Positions 1-5,427 of a stretch of DNA of 6,311 nucleotides are shown here, in pieces. The notes under the pieces were generated by a model. It searched no databases. It saw only the letters and a program-made list of their open reading frames with translations, and had not been told where the DNA came from. The position numbers and the translations under genes are program-made. The DNA comes from Flavobacteriales bacterium (lineage in GTDB: Bacteria; Bacteroidota; Bacteroidia; Flavobacteriales_E; Vicingaceae), in the NCBI GenBank assembly GCA_002402165.1, contig NVVI01000039.1, positions 1 to 6,311 on the forward strand, read 5' to 3'. Position 1 is the stretch's first letter; each line of letters begins with the position of its first letter.

Positions 1-142
1 GATTATCAGTATAATATACGAATAATTAACAACTTAACCAACTATAGTTTAGGTGATTATCTTAGATTTGTTTGAGAAAAAAGTATGAGTTTGCCCTGGA
101 TTACCAATACCAAACTTGACTTTCTCGTAAAAAAACACTAAC

Positions 143-202
143 TTCGTTTAACACTTTAGTGTAAAGAACATTAAAACGTTTCCAACAAGTACGTTAAACG
201 AA
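143..202. repeat. 10-bp perfect inverted repeat, possible long hairpin
   Basis: TTCGTTTAAC at 143-152 is the exact reverse complement of GTTAAACGAA at 193-202. After a 2-nt bulge (191-192) the pairing resumes with ACTT (153-156) against AAGT (187-190), which would leave a loop of 30 nt. A second, competing pairing uses ACACTAA (135-141) with TTAGTGT (156-162). The pairing is read directly from the sequence. Whether it acts as RNA or as DNA (a protein site or recombination remnant) is unknown. Confidence 0.55.
167..180 (+). repeat. 14-bp direct repeat, copy 1
   Basis: AACATTAAAACGTT occurs here and again exactly at 252-265, 85 bp downstream in the same orientation. This copy lies in the loop of the 143-202 inverted repeat. 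The second copy lies in the hairpin at 246-272. No function can be assigned. Confidence 0.6.
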
Positions 203-245
203 ATAACAAAGTAACGTGCTTCCACACTATATTGCGTACCTTTTC

Positions 246-272
246 AAAAACAACATTAAAACGTTGTTTTTT
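246..272 (+). terminator. Weak terminator-like hairpin
   Basis: AAAAACAAC (246-254) pairs perfectly with GTTGTTTTT (263-271) around an 8-nt loop, and the right arm merges into a run of six T (267-272). The shape matches an intrinsic terminator, and it is partly symmetrical, so it could act on both strands. The stem has only two G:C pairs, so it would be weak. It could end a transcript coming from a gene left of the window, insulating the MerR gene. It may equally be only an AT-rich palindrome. Confidence 0.35.
252..265 (+). repeat. 14-bp direct repeat, copy 2
   Basis: This is an exact second copy of AACATTAAAACGTT (first copy at 167-180). Here it is flanked by AAAAAC on the left and GTTTTTT on the right, which turn it into a hairpin; copy 1 lacks those flanks. 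Confidence 0.6.
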
Positions 273-306
273 CAAGACAAATTCTTAGGCGTTTGCCAAA
301 CAAAAT

Positions 307-349
307 AATAAGTAAAATAAACTTATCAACTACCAATAAATTACTTATT
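307..349. promoter_or_regulatory. Inverted-repeat cluster upstream of MerR gene
   Basis: AATAAGTAA (307-315) is the perfect reverse complement of TTACTTATT (341-349), and a further ACTTAT lies between them (321-326), inverted relative to the first element and direct relative to the last. Just upstream, GTTTG-C-CAAAC (291-301) is another short palindrome. MerR-type proteins bind palindromes in promoters and often regulate themselves, so these are candidate operator half-sites. That role is inference, and in DNA this AT-rich some such repeats arise by chance. Confidence 0.3.
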
Positions 350-358
350 CTAAATTAT

Positions 359-366
359 TAAATTTG
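359..366 (+). promoter_or_regulatory. Candidate Bacteroidota -7 element, TAAATTTG
   Basis: TAAATTTG matches the Bacteroidota -7 consensus TAnnTTTG exactly and ends only 4 bases before the ATG of the MerR gene. I find no TTG at the usual -33 distance. If the element is used, transcription would begin at or within a few bases of the start codon, giving a leaderless or near-leaderless mRNA. This would fit the absence of a Shine-Dalgarno sequence, but the match is short and may be chance. Confidence 0.3.
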
Positions 367-370
367 AACC

Positions 371-691
371 ATGTCAGATTCTAAAATATATTATGCAATT
401 GGTGAAGTAGCAAAAATGTTTAATGTAAATACTTCCTTAATTCGTTTTTGGGAAAAAGAATTTGATATTATTAAACCTAAAAAAAACAAAAAAGGCAACC
501 GCCTTTTTACAAAACAAGATATAGCTAATTTCCATGTTATTTTTCACCTTGTAAAAGAAAGAGGTTACACCCTAGATGGTGCAAAAAAGAAACTGAAAGA
601 CAATAAAGATGGTACCATAAAAAATGCAGAGATCGTTAAATCTCTGCAAAAAATAAAGTCTTTTTTAGTTGATTTAAAAGAAGAGCTTTAA
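371..691 (+). CDS. Short MerR-family transcriptional regulator
   Basis: This 106-residue protein is a predicted DNA-binding regulator made almost entirely of the MerR winged helix-turn-helix. The segment YYAIGEVAKMFNVNTSLIRF (7-26) gives the helix-turn-helix, followed by WEKEF and the basic wing KPKKNKKGNRLF (35-46), and then KQDIANFHVIFHLVKERGYT with the second recognition helices and AKKKL (71-75). The last 25 residues or so are a short charged helix (EIVKSLQKIKSFLVDLKEEL) that could form the dimer coiled coil. There is no room for the effector-binding domain or the metal-binding cysteines found in MerR, CueR or BmrR; the protein has no cysteine. Short regulators of this form are common in Bacteroidota, and their signal is generally unknown. 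The ATG at 371 is preferred because the conserved helix begins at residue 7. No Shine-Dalgarno sequence is visible. The gene converges on the surface-protein gene and their stops overlap by 4 nt. Target genes cannot be read from the sequence. Confidence 0.88.
   Translation: MSDSKIYYAIGEVAKMFNVNTSLIRFWEKEFDIIKPKKNKKGNRLFTKQDIANFHVIFHLVKERGYTLDGAKKKLKDNKDGTIKNAEIVKSLQKIKSFLVDLKEEL
619..648 (-). terminator. Intrinsic terminator for surface-protein gene, inside MerR gene
   Basis: On the - strand TGCAGAGAT and ATCTCTGCA (640-648 and 625-633) form a perfect 9-bp stem with a 6-nt loop, directly followed by six T (624-619). This is a standard intrinsic terminator layout. It starts 39 nt past the stop of the T9SS surface-protein gene (688), so it most likely ends that transcript. 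It lies wholly inside the 3' coding part of the opposing MerR gene (codons around residues 83-93). On the + strand the same stem is followed by A residues, so it should not terminate the MerR transcript. Confidence 0.7.
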
Positions 692-695
692 AGCT
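684..695. other. Palindrome carrying both convergent stop codons
   Basis: AGCTTTAAAGCT is a perfect 12-bp palindrome whose central TTAA (688-691) supplies the TAA stop of the MerR gene on one strand and the TAA stop of the surface-protein gene on the other. It could form a short UUAA-loop hairpin in either mRNA but has no long T run, so I do not call it a terminator. Confidence 0.7.
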
Positions 696-3063
696 TTATT
701 ATCTTCTCTGTCTTAATCAATACACCATCTCCATAAACATTTAATAAATAAACGCCTTGTTTATAGCTATTATTAAAACGAACAAACGAAGTATTATTGA
801 ATTCTTTTGTATCAATTATTTTACCAGTAATCTCATAAATTTCAATTTTAACACTTTCCATAGTGATATTTAAATTGATGTTTAATTCATCTTTAAATGG
901 AGCTGGGTAAATAATTAATTCTTTCTCTTCAACTTCTTCAGTAATTGTAATTCCTGTTGTTAGTGAATCTGCCACCAAAAATTTATCAAAGCCTCCTTCA
1001 GAAATATGACCAGTTGGAATATCCATTGCTCTAATTTTTAACTGCATTGTATTTGTTGCTGTGATAACACTCGACACTTGGACTTCTTTTGAAGACCATG
1101 TGCCTAAATCAGGGTCAAATACTGATGAAAAATCAATTATTACTGTATTCGTACCATTTGATAACTCAACCACTAAAGAATCGTTAGGCGTTCCATTCCC
1201 TCCAGCGTTAAAAAACCATCTATCAAAATGAATATAAGGATTTCCGTAAGTAGATAAGTCAAAAATAGGCGAAGTTAATGTAGTTTCTCCTCCATCAATA
1301 TCATCACTACCTGCATTTCCTCCTGCATTTCCAGTAATATATGCTTCATCTCTACAGTCCGTTTGTGAATCTACACCCGGGTTAGATGGAAAACCACCAA
1401 TAGTAGTTCCGTTTGGCACGCCTTTTTCCCAATCTCCAGAACTTGGGTTACCTGAAACTGTCCACCCTAAATCAAAAGTAAAATCATCATAATAGCCATC
1501 ATCCATTTGATAGGTATGTGTATTTCCTGGTGGGGATAAATATGTATTACTCATGCATAATTGATTATACCCCCATTTACCGATATAAACATCATAACTT
1601 CCCTCTATAAGACTTGTTACTGAAAAATTACCTCCAGCATCAGTTAATACAGTTGTGCTAAATGTAGGGCTCCAAATTAGAACATTTGCATTCGGTATAG
1701 GGTTAGAAGAAATAGATTCAATAACTTGTCCTAGTAAATTAAATGAAACTAAAGGTTTTAATTCAACATTTATAGTTACGGTATTTCCTGAAGTTAAAAC
1801 AACACCAGTAACAGTTTTTGATTCATAACCAAATTTAGAATAGGTAACGCTATAAGTTCCAGCAGCAGCTAACCCTGTTTGATAATCTCCTAACACATCT
1901 GTAATGGTTGTTGCTGATGTTGAAACGATATCAACTTGAACTGCATCTAACGAGAAAGTAGTGATTGAATCTGTTACATTTCCATCTAAATAACATGCCG
2001 GAGTATAATTTGGTCCTAAAACATATAACCCATTTTCAATATCTGTTGCTAAGATTAATTGTGATGGCAAGTAAGGATAAACACCCCAACATCCATTATA
2101 ACCATTTCCAGAAAAAGCAGGAGACGTATCATAATTACCTACTTCTATCATGTTTGCTGGATTAGATACATCATGAATTGTGATGCCATCTCTGTAATAT
2201 GAAGTAATTATAAAATTACCCATAGCATGGGTATTATGAACAATTACGCCTTGACCTGGACTAGATTGAACCCTATCTAATTCAGTAATATTAGATAGAT
2301 TACTCACATCATAAGCTCCAATAAATGCATTACTAACCTCATCTGTTGTAAATAATGTTTGACCATCTTCAGAAATCCAACAGTTGTGAGTAAAAGTATT
2401 AACTGTAGGTTGAGTTGCCATAGTAACAGTAGCAGCTTTGTTGCTCACATCAACTGCTACAAAAAATCCATCATTAATTGCTCCTCCCCATAAAGTATCA
2501 CCTCTTACCATTCCATCGTGCAAATAATAATCATTATACCTACCCACTTCAACAGGAATTTTTGGGTTTGGGTTTAAATCAAGAATAATTGCTCCACCGT
2601 TGCCATTATCAGCACCCATAATGTATGCGTAACCATTCTCATCAATAAATATATCATGTGCAGATGTAAATGGATAAGTACTTCCTGAATAACTATAGAC
2701 ATCACCGCCAGTAATTGCTCCAGGCAAGTTAGACATGTCAATTATCATTAAACCCCCAGAACTTTCATTGGTTATATAAGCATGATTATTCCATACTTTT
2801 AAATCTCTCCATGTGCTATTTGCTCCATTTGCAAAAAATACTTCGTTAGGGGTAGAAGGAGTGGATAAATCAACGATTGAAACACCATCATTTGACCCGA
2901 CTATAGCATATTCATTGCCAGAACCATCAACATGTCCCCAAATATCACTTAAATCTCCATGACCTGGGAAAGTAAGTTGACCAACTAAGTTTACATTAAG
3001 TTGTGCATTTACATTAAAAACTTGTGAAATAATTACTGTGATAAGTAGAATTCGTTTTAACAT
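688..3063 (-). CDS. T9SS-exported choice-of-anchor B family surface protein
   Basis: This 791-residue protein has a signal peptide (K3, R4, a hydrophobic core, then VNAQ at 18-21) and a C-terminal type IX secretion sorting domain (about 714-791, with IIYPAPFKDELNI and KQGVYLLNVYGDG), so it should be secreted or attached to the outer surface. Residues 25-350 resemble the choice-of-anchor B family: about seven repeats of the form G(I/V)xxxD(V/L/M)S, at roughly 59-67, 103-111, 157-164, 199-207, 246-254, 292-300 and 344-349, probably blades of a beta-propeller. They are interleaved with His motifs such as LHDG, THNC and VHNTH. Two carboxypeptidase-regulatory-like beta domains follow (about 355-435 and 440-520). 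Next comes a MAM/jelly-roll-like module (about 525-700) with the GGNAGSDDIDGG...LTSPIFDLS signature common in secreted flavobacterial proteins. I see no protease active site, so a binding or adhesion role is inferred. The ATG at 3063 is followed at once by the signal peptide; no Shine-Dalgarno is present. It lies 116 nt after the LETM1-like gene and is probably transcribed separately. Confidence 0.88.
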   Translation of the reverse strand: MLKRILLITVIISQVFNVNAQLNVNLVGQLTFPGHGDLSDIWGHVDGSGNEYAIVGSNDGVSIVDLSTPSTPNEVFFANGANSTWRDLKVWNNHAYITNESSGGLMIIDMSNLPGAITGGDVYSYSGSTYPFTSAHDIFIDENGYAYIMGADNGNGGAIILDLNPNPKIPVEVGRYNDYYLHDGMVRGDTLWGGAINDGFFVAVDVSNKAATVTMATQPTVNTFTHNCWISEDGQTLFTTDEVSNAFIGAYDVSNLSNITELDRVQSSPGQGVIVHNTHAMGNFIITSYYRDGITIHDVSNPANMIEVGNYDTSPAFSGNGYNGCWGVYPYLPSQLILATDIENGLYVLGPNYTPACYLDGNVTDSITTFSLDAVQVDIVSTSATTITDVLGDYQTGLAAAGTYSVTYSKFGYESKTVTGVVLTSGNTVTINVELKPLVSFNLLGQVIESISSNPIPNANVLIWSPTFSTTVLTDAGGNFSVTSLIEGSYDVYIGKWGYNQLCMSNTYLSPPGNTHTYQMDDGYYDDFTFDLGWTVSGNPSSGDWEKGVPNGTTIGGFPSNPGVDSQTDCRDEAYITGNAGGNAGSDDIDGGETTLTSPIFDLSTYGNPYIHFDRWFFNAGGNGTPNDSLVVELSNGTNTVIIDFSSVFDPDLGTWSSKEVQVSSVITATNTMQLKIRAMDIPTGHISEGGFDKFLVADSLTTGITITEEVEEKELIIYPAPFKDELNINLNITMESVKIEIYEITGKIIDTKEFNNTSFVRFNNSYKQGVYLLNVYGDGVLIKTEKIIKL

Positions 3064-3122
3064 TTTCTAAAGATTTTAATAGATTCCCTGCAATTTACGA
3101 TTTTAATCACAGATTGTATTTT

Positions 3123-3155
3123 AAATTATACTAAAGGAATGTATTCATAAACAAA
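3123..3155 (-). promoter_or_regulatory. Possible promoter of the surface-protein gene
   Basis: On the - strand TTTG (3155-3152) is followed after 21 nt by TATAATTT (3130-3123). This resembles the Bacteroidota -33/-7 arrangement, TTTG-N(19-21)-TAnnTTTG, though the second box is imperfect. It would place the transcript start about 50-60 nt before the ATG at 3063, within the 116-nt gap after the LETM1-like gene. I saw no terminator for the upstream operon in this gap, so read-through is also possible. Confidence 0.3.
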
Positions 3156-3179
3156 CGGTTGATTATTGAAGACAAAAGT

Positions 3180-3569
3180 TTAATCCTTGTTTTTTTCTTC
3201 ATTAAAAGCAGTGGGCAATAGTTGAATGCCTTTTTTTTGAGCTATTTTGATTAAAAATGGCAAAAGTAAACTCGCTCCAGGTATTAATGCAAAAGGAATT
3301 CCAATACCAAGCACTTTCAACAAGTCATATACCTGAGTACGTAATTCTTTTTCTTCTTCTTTAGATACACTTCCTTGTTTAACATACTTTATTAAAATTT
3401 TAGAAGCCATTTGTGTTTCAGTGGCTTCAGTTTTAATGTTGGTAATTAACTCCTGGAATGCTTCACTAACTTTCTCTTTGTGATTTATTATTTTTTGAGA
3501 AAATTCAGTTTTACCTTCTTTTTCTAAAATGGAAATATCAAATTCAGCATTATCTTCTTTAGTAGGCAT
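3180..3569 (-). CDS. Small LETM1-like membrane protein
   Basis: This 129-residue protein has a charged, helical first part (1-84) rich in Glu and Lys, and one hydrophobic stretch at about 86-110 containing IPFALIPGASLLLPFLIKIA, followed by LLPTAF (117-122) and a charged tail. The pattern PF-hydrophobic-LLLP-x-L-x-K ending in LLP-(S/T)-x-F is the core signature of the LETM1 family, known from the mitochondrial inner membrane where it takes part in K+/Ca2+-proton exchange and ribosome contact. Here only the membrane helix and its flanks are present, so exchange activity should not be assumed. There is no signal peptide, and one inner-membrane helix is predicted. The ATG (3569-3567) comes 2 nt after the TAG of the LysM gene (TAGTCATG), with no Shine-Dalgarno, so it is likely translated by coupling. 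An eight-A run (3238-3231 on the coding strand) in the codons for QKKG is a possible slippage site. The family call rests on motif similarity by eye. Confidence 0.72.
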   Translation of the reverse strand: MPTKEDNAEFDISILEKEGKTEFSQKIINHKEKVSEAFQELITNIKTEATETQMASKILIKYVKQGSVSKEEEKELRTQVYDLLKVLGIGIPFALIPGASLLLPFLIKIAQKKGIQLLPTAFNEEKNKD

Positions 3570-3571
3570 GA

Positions 3572-5416
3572 CTAATAAATTCTTTTTAGCGTATAATCAT
3601 TAAACCTCAGTATATAAGAATTAATATTTTCAAATCCACTCTCTATACCTGTTTTAAAGAATTTTAAATTGATTGACAGCCCATTATGTTCTTTCATAGA
3701 AGCAGAAGAAAATAATGTTCCTTGATTAACAAAATTACTGCCAAAATAATACGCAATATCAAATCCTAAAAATGTATTTTTTGATGGATATGTTTCTGTC
3801 TTCTCAACATAATGACCAATAAAATTAACCAACGAAGAATCTTGGTAATCTATAAACCTTGTTGCACAATAATGAACATTTAATTTTTGGAAATATTCCA
3901 AATCAATATTTTCAAATTTCATCCATTCTTCTAAACCAATTAAAGTTATTTGACAATCCTTGTAGCTTTTTTTATTTAAAGTTGTAGTGAGATAATTAAA
4001 TAAGTTAGTAATAAAAGTTTGATCAGAAGCAGGAACAAATATTATATTGTTTTTATTTAATTTAAGATTATTTACTACCTCAGCTATATTGGTATTTATT
4101 TTTAACACTTTAATAGAAGAATAAATAATAGTGTCCGCAGAGCTTAAAATTTGGTTATTGTATGCCTTAATATATAAATCAATTAAAGATTTTTCTTTAG
4201 CTTTTTCGTACGCTAATGCTAATAAGTTTTCTGTTTTAAAACTATCAACTACTAATGTACATATTTGATTTATTGTACTAGATTTAGATGGAATTGCTTT
4301 AAACACAAACTCATTACCCAATAGTATTTTATTGTTTTGTTTTATAGGAGATACCACAGGTATTCTGTTTTGCTTTGCAAACTCAGCTACAAACTTAAAA
4401 TTATTGTAATACAATGGCCCGACAATTAAATCAAGGGTTTTTATTTCAGGTTTTAATAACAAAGATTTTGTTCTTAAAGAGTCGTCACCTTTCGTATCAT
4501 ATACATATACTTTAAATTTACAGCTATCTGTTGATATTGAATCTAATGCCATTATAAATCCATTATAAAATTCTATTGCAAATCTCGATTTCGGGTAAAT
4601 TGACCTCTTCTCTAAAGCACTTCTATTTTCTACCATTTCATCATTTTCATCCAAGTAAAACGGAAGTAATAACCCTATTGAATATTCTGATTTTTTTATA
4701 ACTATTACTGTATCTAGTTCCTCTATTTCATTTCTCCCTCCAATTACAGAGGTATTATATACTTCACTTAAGTTAGGCGAATTGGATAGCGTGGGAATAT
4801 AAATTGTTTCTCCAATTTTTAATCCTTGCTTTAATCCATCATTAACTAATTTAATAGAATCTACAGTTGTTTTATATAATCTACTTAATGAATAAAGTGT
4901 TTCTCCTTTAGTAACTTTATGGGTGCCGTAGCTAGATTTTATTGCAATAGGTTTAATCGCATTACCTTTGTTTATGTTTCCAATTGGGATTTTTATTACT
5001 TGCCCTTCTTTTAAACCATCACTTATCTCAGGATTCGCTGCAATAATTTCTTTTTGTTTTACCTTATATATTCTAGCAATCGAATATAAAGTCTGTTTCT
5101 TTTTTACTTTATGATTAATAAAATTTCCATCAGTTTTTATTTCATATTCAGCATCCTTTTTTACTAGAACGAATATTTTTTCGCCAATACTTAAACCATC
5201 TAAAACACTTGGATTTTCTCTTTTTAGAACCTCTATCGGCACATCATATTTTTTATGAATAAAATAAAGTGACTCCCCTTTTTCTATAATATGAATATAA
5301 TATTCCTTCCCTTTGATGGTATGAACTTCTAACGAATCCGTTTGGGCAAAAGAGATTTGTGATGTAATTAAAATTACAACTATAATAAGTAAATTATATG
5401 CTAATCTATATTTCAA
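3572..5416 (-). CDS. Exported LysM x3 / type 1 periplasmic-binding-fold protein
   Basis: This 614-residue protein starts with a signal peptide (hydrophobic core 9-22, then SFAQ at 22-25) and has no lipobox cysteine, so it should be soluble in the periplasm. Three LysM domains follow at about 39-85, 100-145 and 163-208, each with the GESLYxI/TLYSIA/GETLYSLS start and a closing GxxIxI(P/L) strand; LysM binds N-acetylglucosamine chains of peptidoglycan. Residues 246 to about 605 form a type 1 periplasmic-binding (Leu/Ile/Val-binding, PBP1) fold: IGLLLPFYLD, the FYNGFIMALD helix, YVYDTKGD, DLIVGPLYYNNF and RIPVVSP are typical. The same fold occurs in ABC-transporter receptors and in LpoA, an activator of penicillin-binding proteins. 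No ABC permease or ATPase is nearby, so a cell-wall-associated sensing or synthesis role is the better inference. The start is a TTG: no in-frame ATG or GTG lies between the upstream in-frame stop (5434-5432) and the signal peptide, and GGAG sits 7 nt upstream. It begins 4 nt after guaA. Confidence 0.88.
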   Translation of the reverse strand: MKYRLAYNLLIIVVILITSQISFAQTDSLEVHTIKGKEYYIHIIEKGESLYFIHKKYDVPIEVLKRENPSVLDGLSIGEKIFVLVKKDAEYEIKTDGNFINHKVKKKQTLYSIARIYKVKQKEIIAANPEISDGLKEGQVIKIPIGNINKGNAIKPIAIKSSYGTHKVTKGETLYSLSRLYKTTVDSIKLVNDGLKQGLKIGETIYIPTLSNSPNLSEVYNTSVIGGRNEIEELDTVIVIKKSEYSIGLLLPFYLDENDEMVENRSALEKRSIYPKSRFAIEFYNGFIMALDSISTDSCKFKVYVYDTKGDDSLRTKSLLLKPEIKTLDLIVGPLYYNNFKFVAEFAKQNRIPVVSPIKQNNKILLGNEFVFKAIPSKSSTINQICTLVVDSFKTENLLALAYEKAKEKSLIDLYIKAYNNQILSSADTIIYSSIKVLKINTNIAEVVNNLKLNKNNIIFVPASDQTFITNLFNYLTTTLNKKSYKDCQITLIGLEEWMKFENIDLEYFQKLNVHYCATRFIDYQDSSLVNFIGHYVEKTETYPSKNTFLGFDIAYYFGSNFVNQGTLFSSASMKEHNGLSINLKFFKTGIESGFENINSYILRFNDYTLKRIY

Positions 5417-5427
5417 ATTACTACTCC
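5414..5427 (-). promoter_or_regulatory. Shine-Dalgarno and TTG start, inside guaA tail
   Basis: On the - strand the last Glu codon and stop of guaA supply GGAG (5427-5424), followed 7 nt later by the TTG (5416-5414) that opens the LysM gene. A clear Shine-Dalgarno is uncommon in Bacteroidota, and here it supports the non-ATG start. The overlap with the guaA stop codon suggests re-initiation by ribosomes finishing guaA. Confidence 0.6.

Larger units (their letters stand above)
1..370. other. Intergenic region with repeats, no convincing gene
   Basis: This 370-base AT-rich stretch precedes the MerR gene and I find no supportable coding region in it. The longest things to note are an 18-codon ATG frame on the + strand (85-141) and a 32-codon stop-to-stop frame on the - strand (49-147) without an ATG; neither looks like a recognised protein. 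The region does hold ordered structure: a 10-bp perfect inverted repeat (143-152 with 193-202), a 14-bp direct repeat (167-180 and 252-265), a hairpin followed by T residues (246-272), and a 9-bp inverted repeat close to the MerR start (307-315 with 341-349). No tRNA-like cloverleaf was seen. The end of any gene lying to the left is outside the window. Confidence 0.6.

Noticed and set aside
85..141. 18-codon ATG frame preceded by a purine-rich stretch
   Set aside because: It is too short, lacks a recognisable motif, and a GAGAAAAAAG-like sequence is common in AT-rich DNA.
49..147. Possible C-terminal remnant of a protein on the - strand (32 codons, stop to stop)
   Set aside because: The translation (for example FGIGNPGQTHTFFSNKS) looks somewhat protein-like, but there is no ATG and I recognise no family. 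A protein search of this stretch would settle it.
143..202. Integron attC recombination site
   Set aside because: The end motifs fit the degenerate consensus, but the window has no integrase gene, no cassette array and no second site. I keep it only as a possibility within the repeat finding.
371..691. Metal- or drug-responsive MerR regulator such as CueR or BmrR
   Set aside because: The protein ends soon after the DNA-binding domain and has no cysteine and no effector-binding domain.
1965..2165. 66-codon open frame on the + strand
   Set aside because: It lies wholly within the well-supported surface-protein gene on the opposite strand and its translation shows no recognisable features.
3064..3179. 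Terminator between the LETM1-like gene and the surface-protein gene
   Set aside because: No stem followed by a T run was found on the - strand in this gap, so I do not annotate one.
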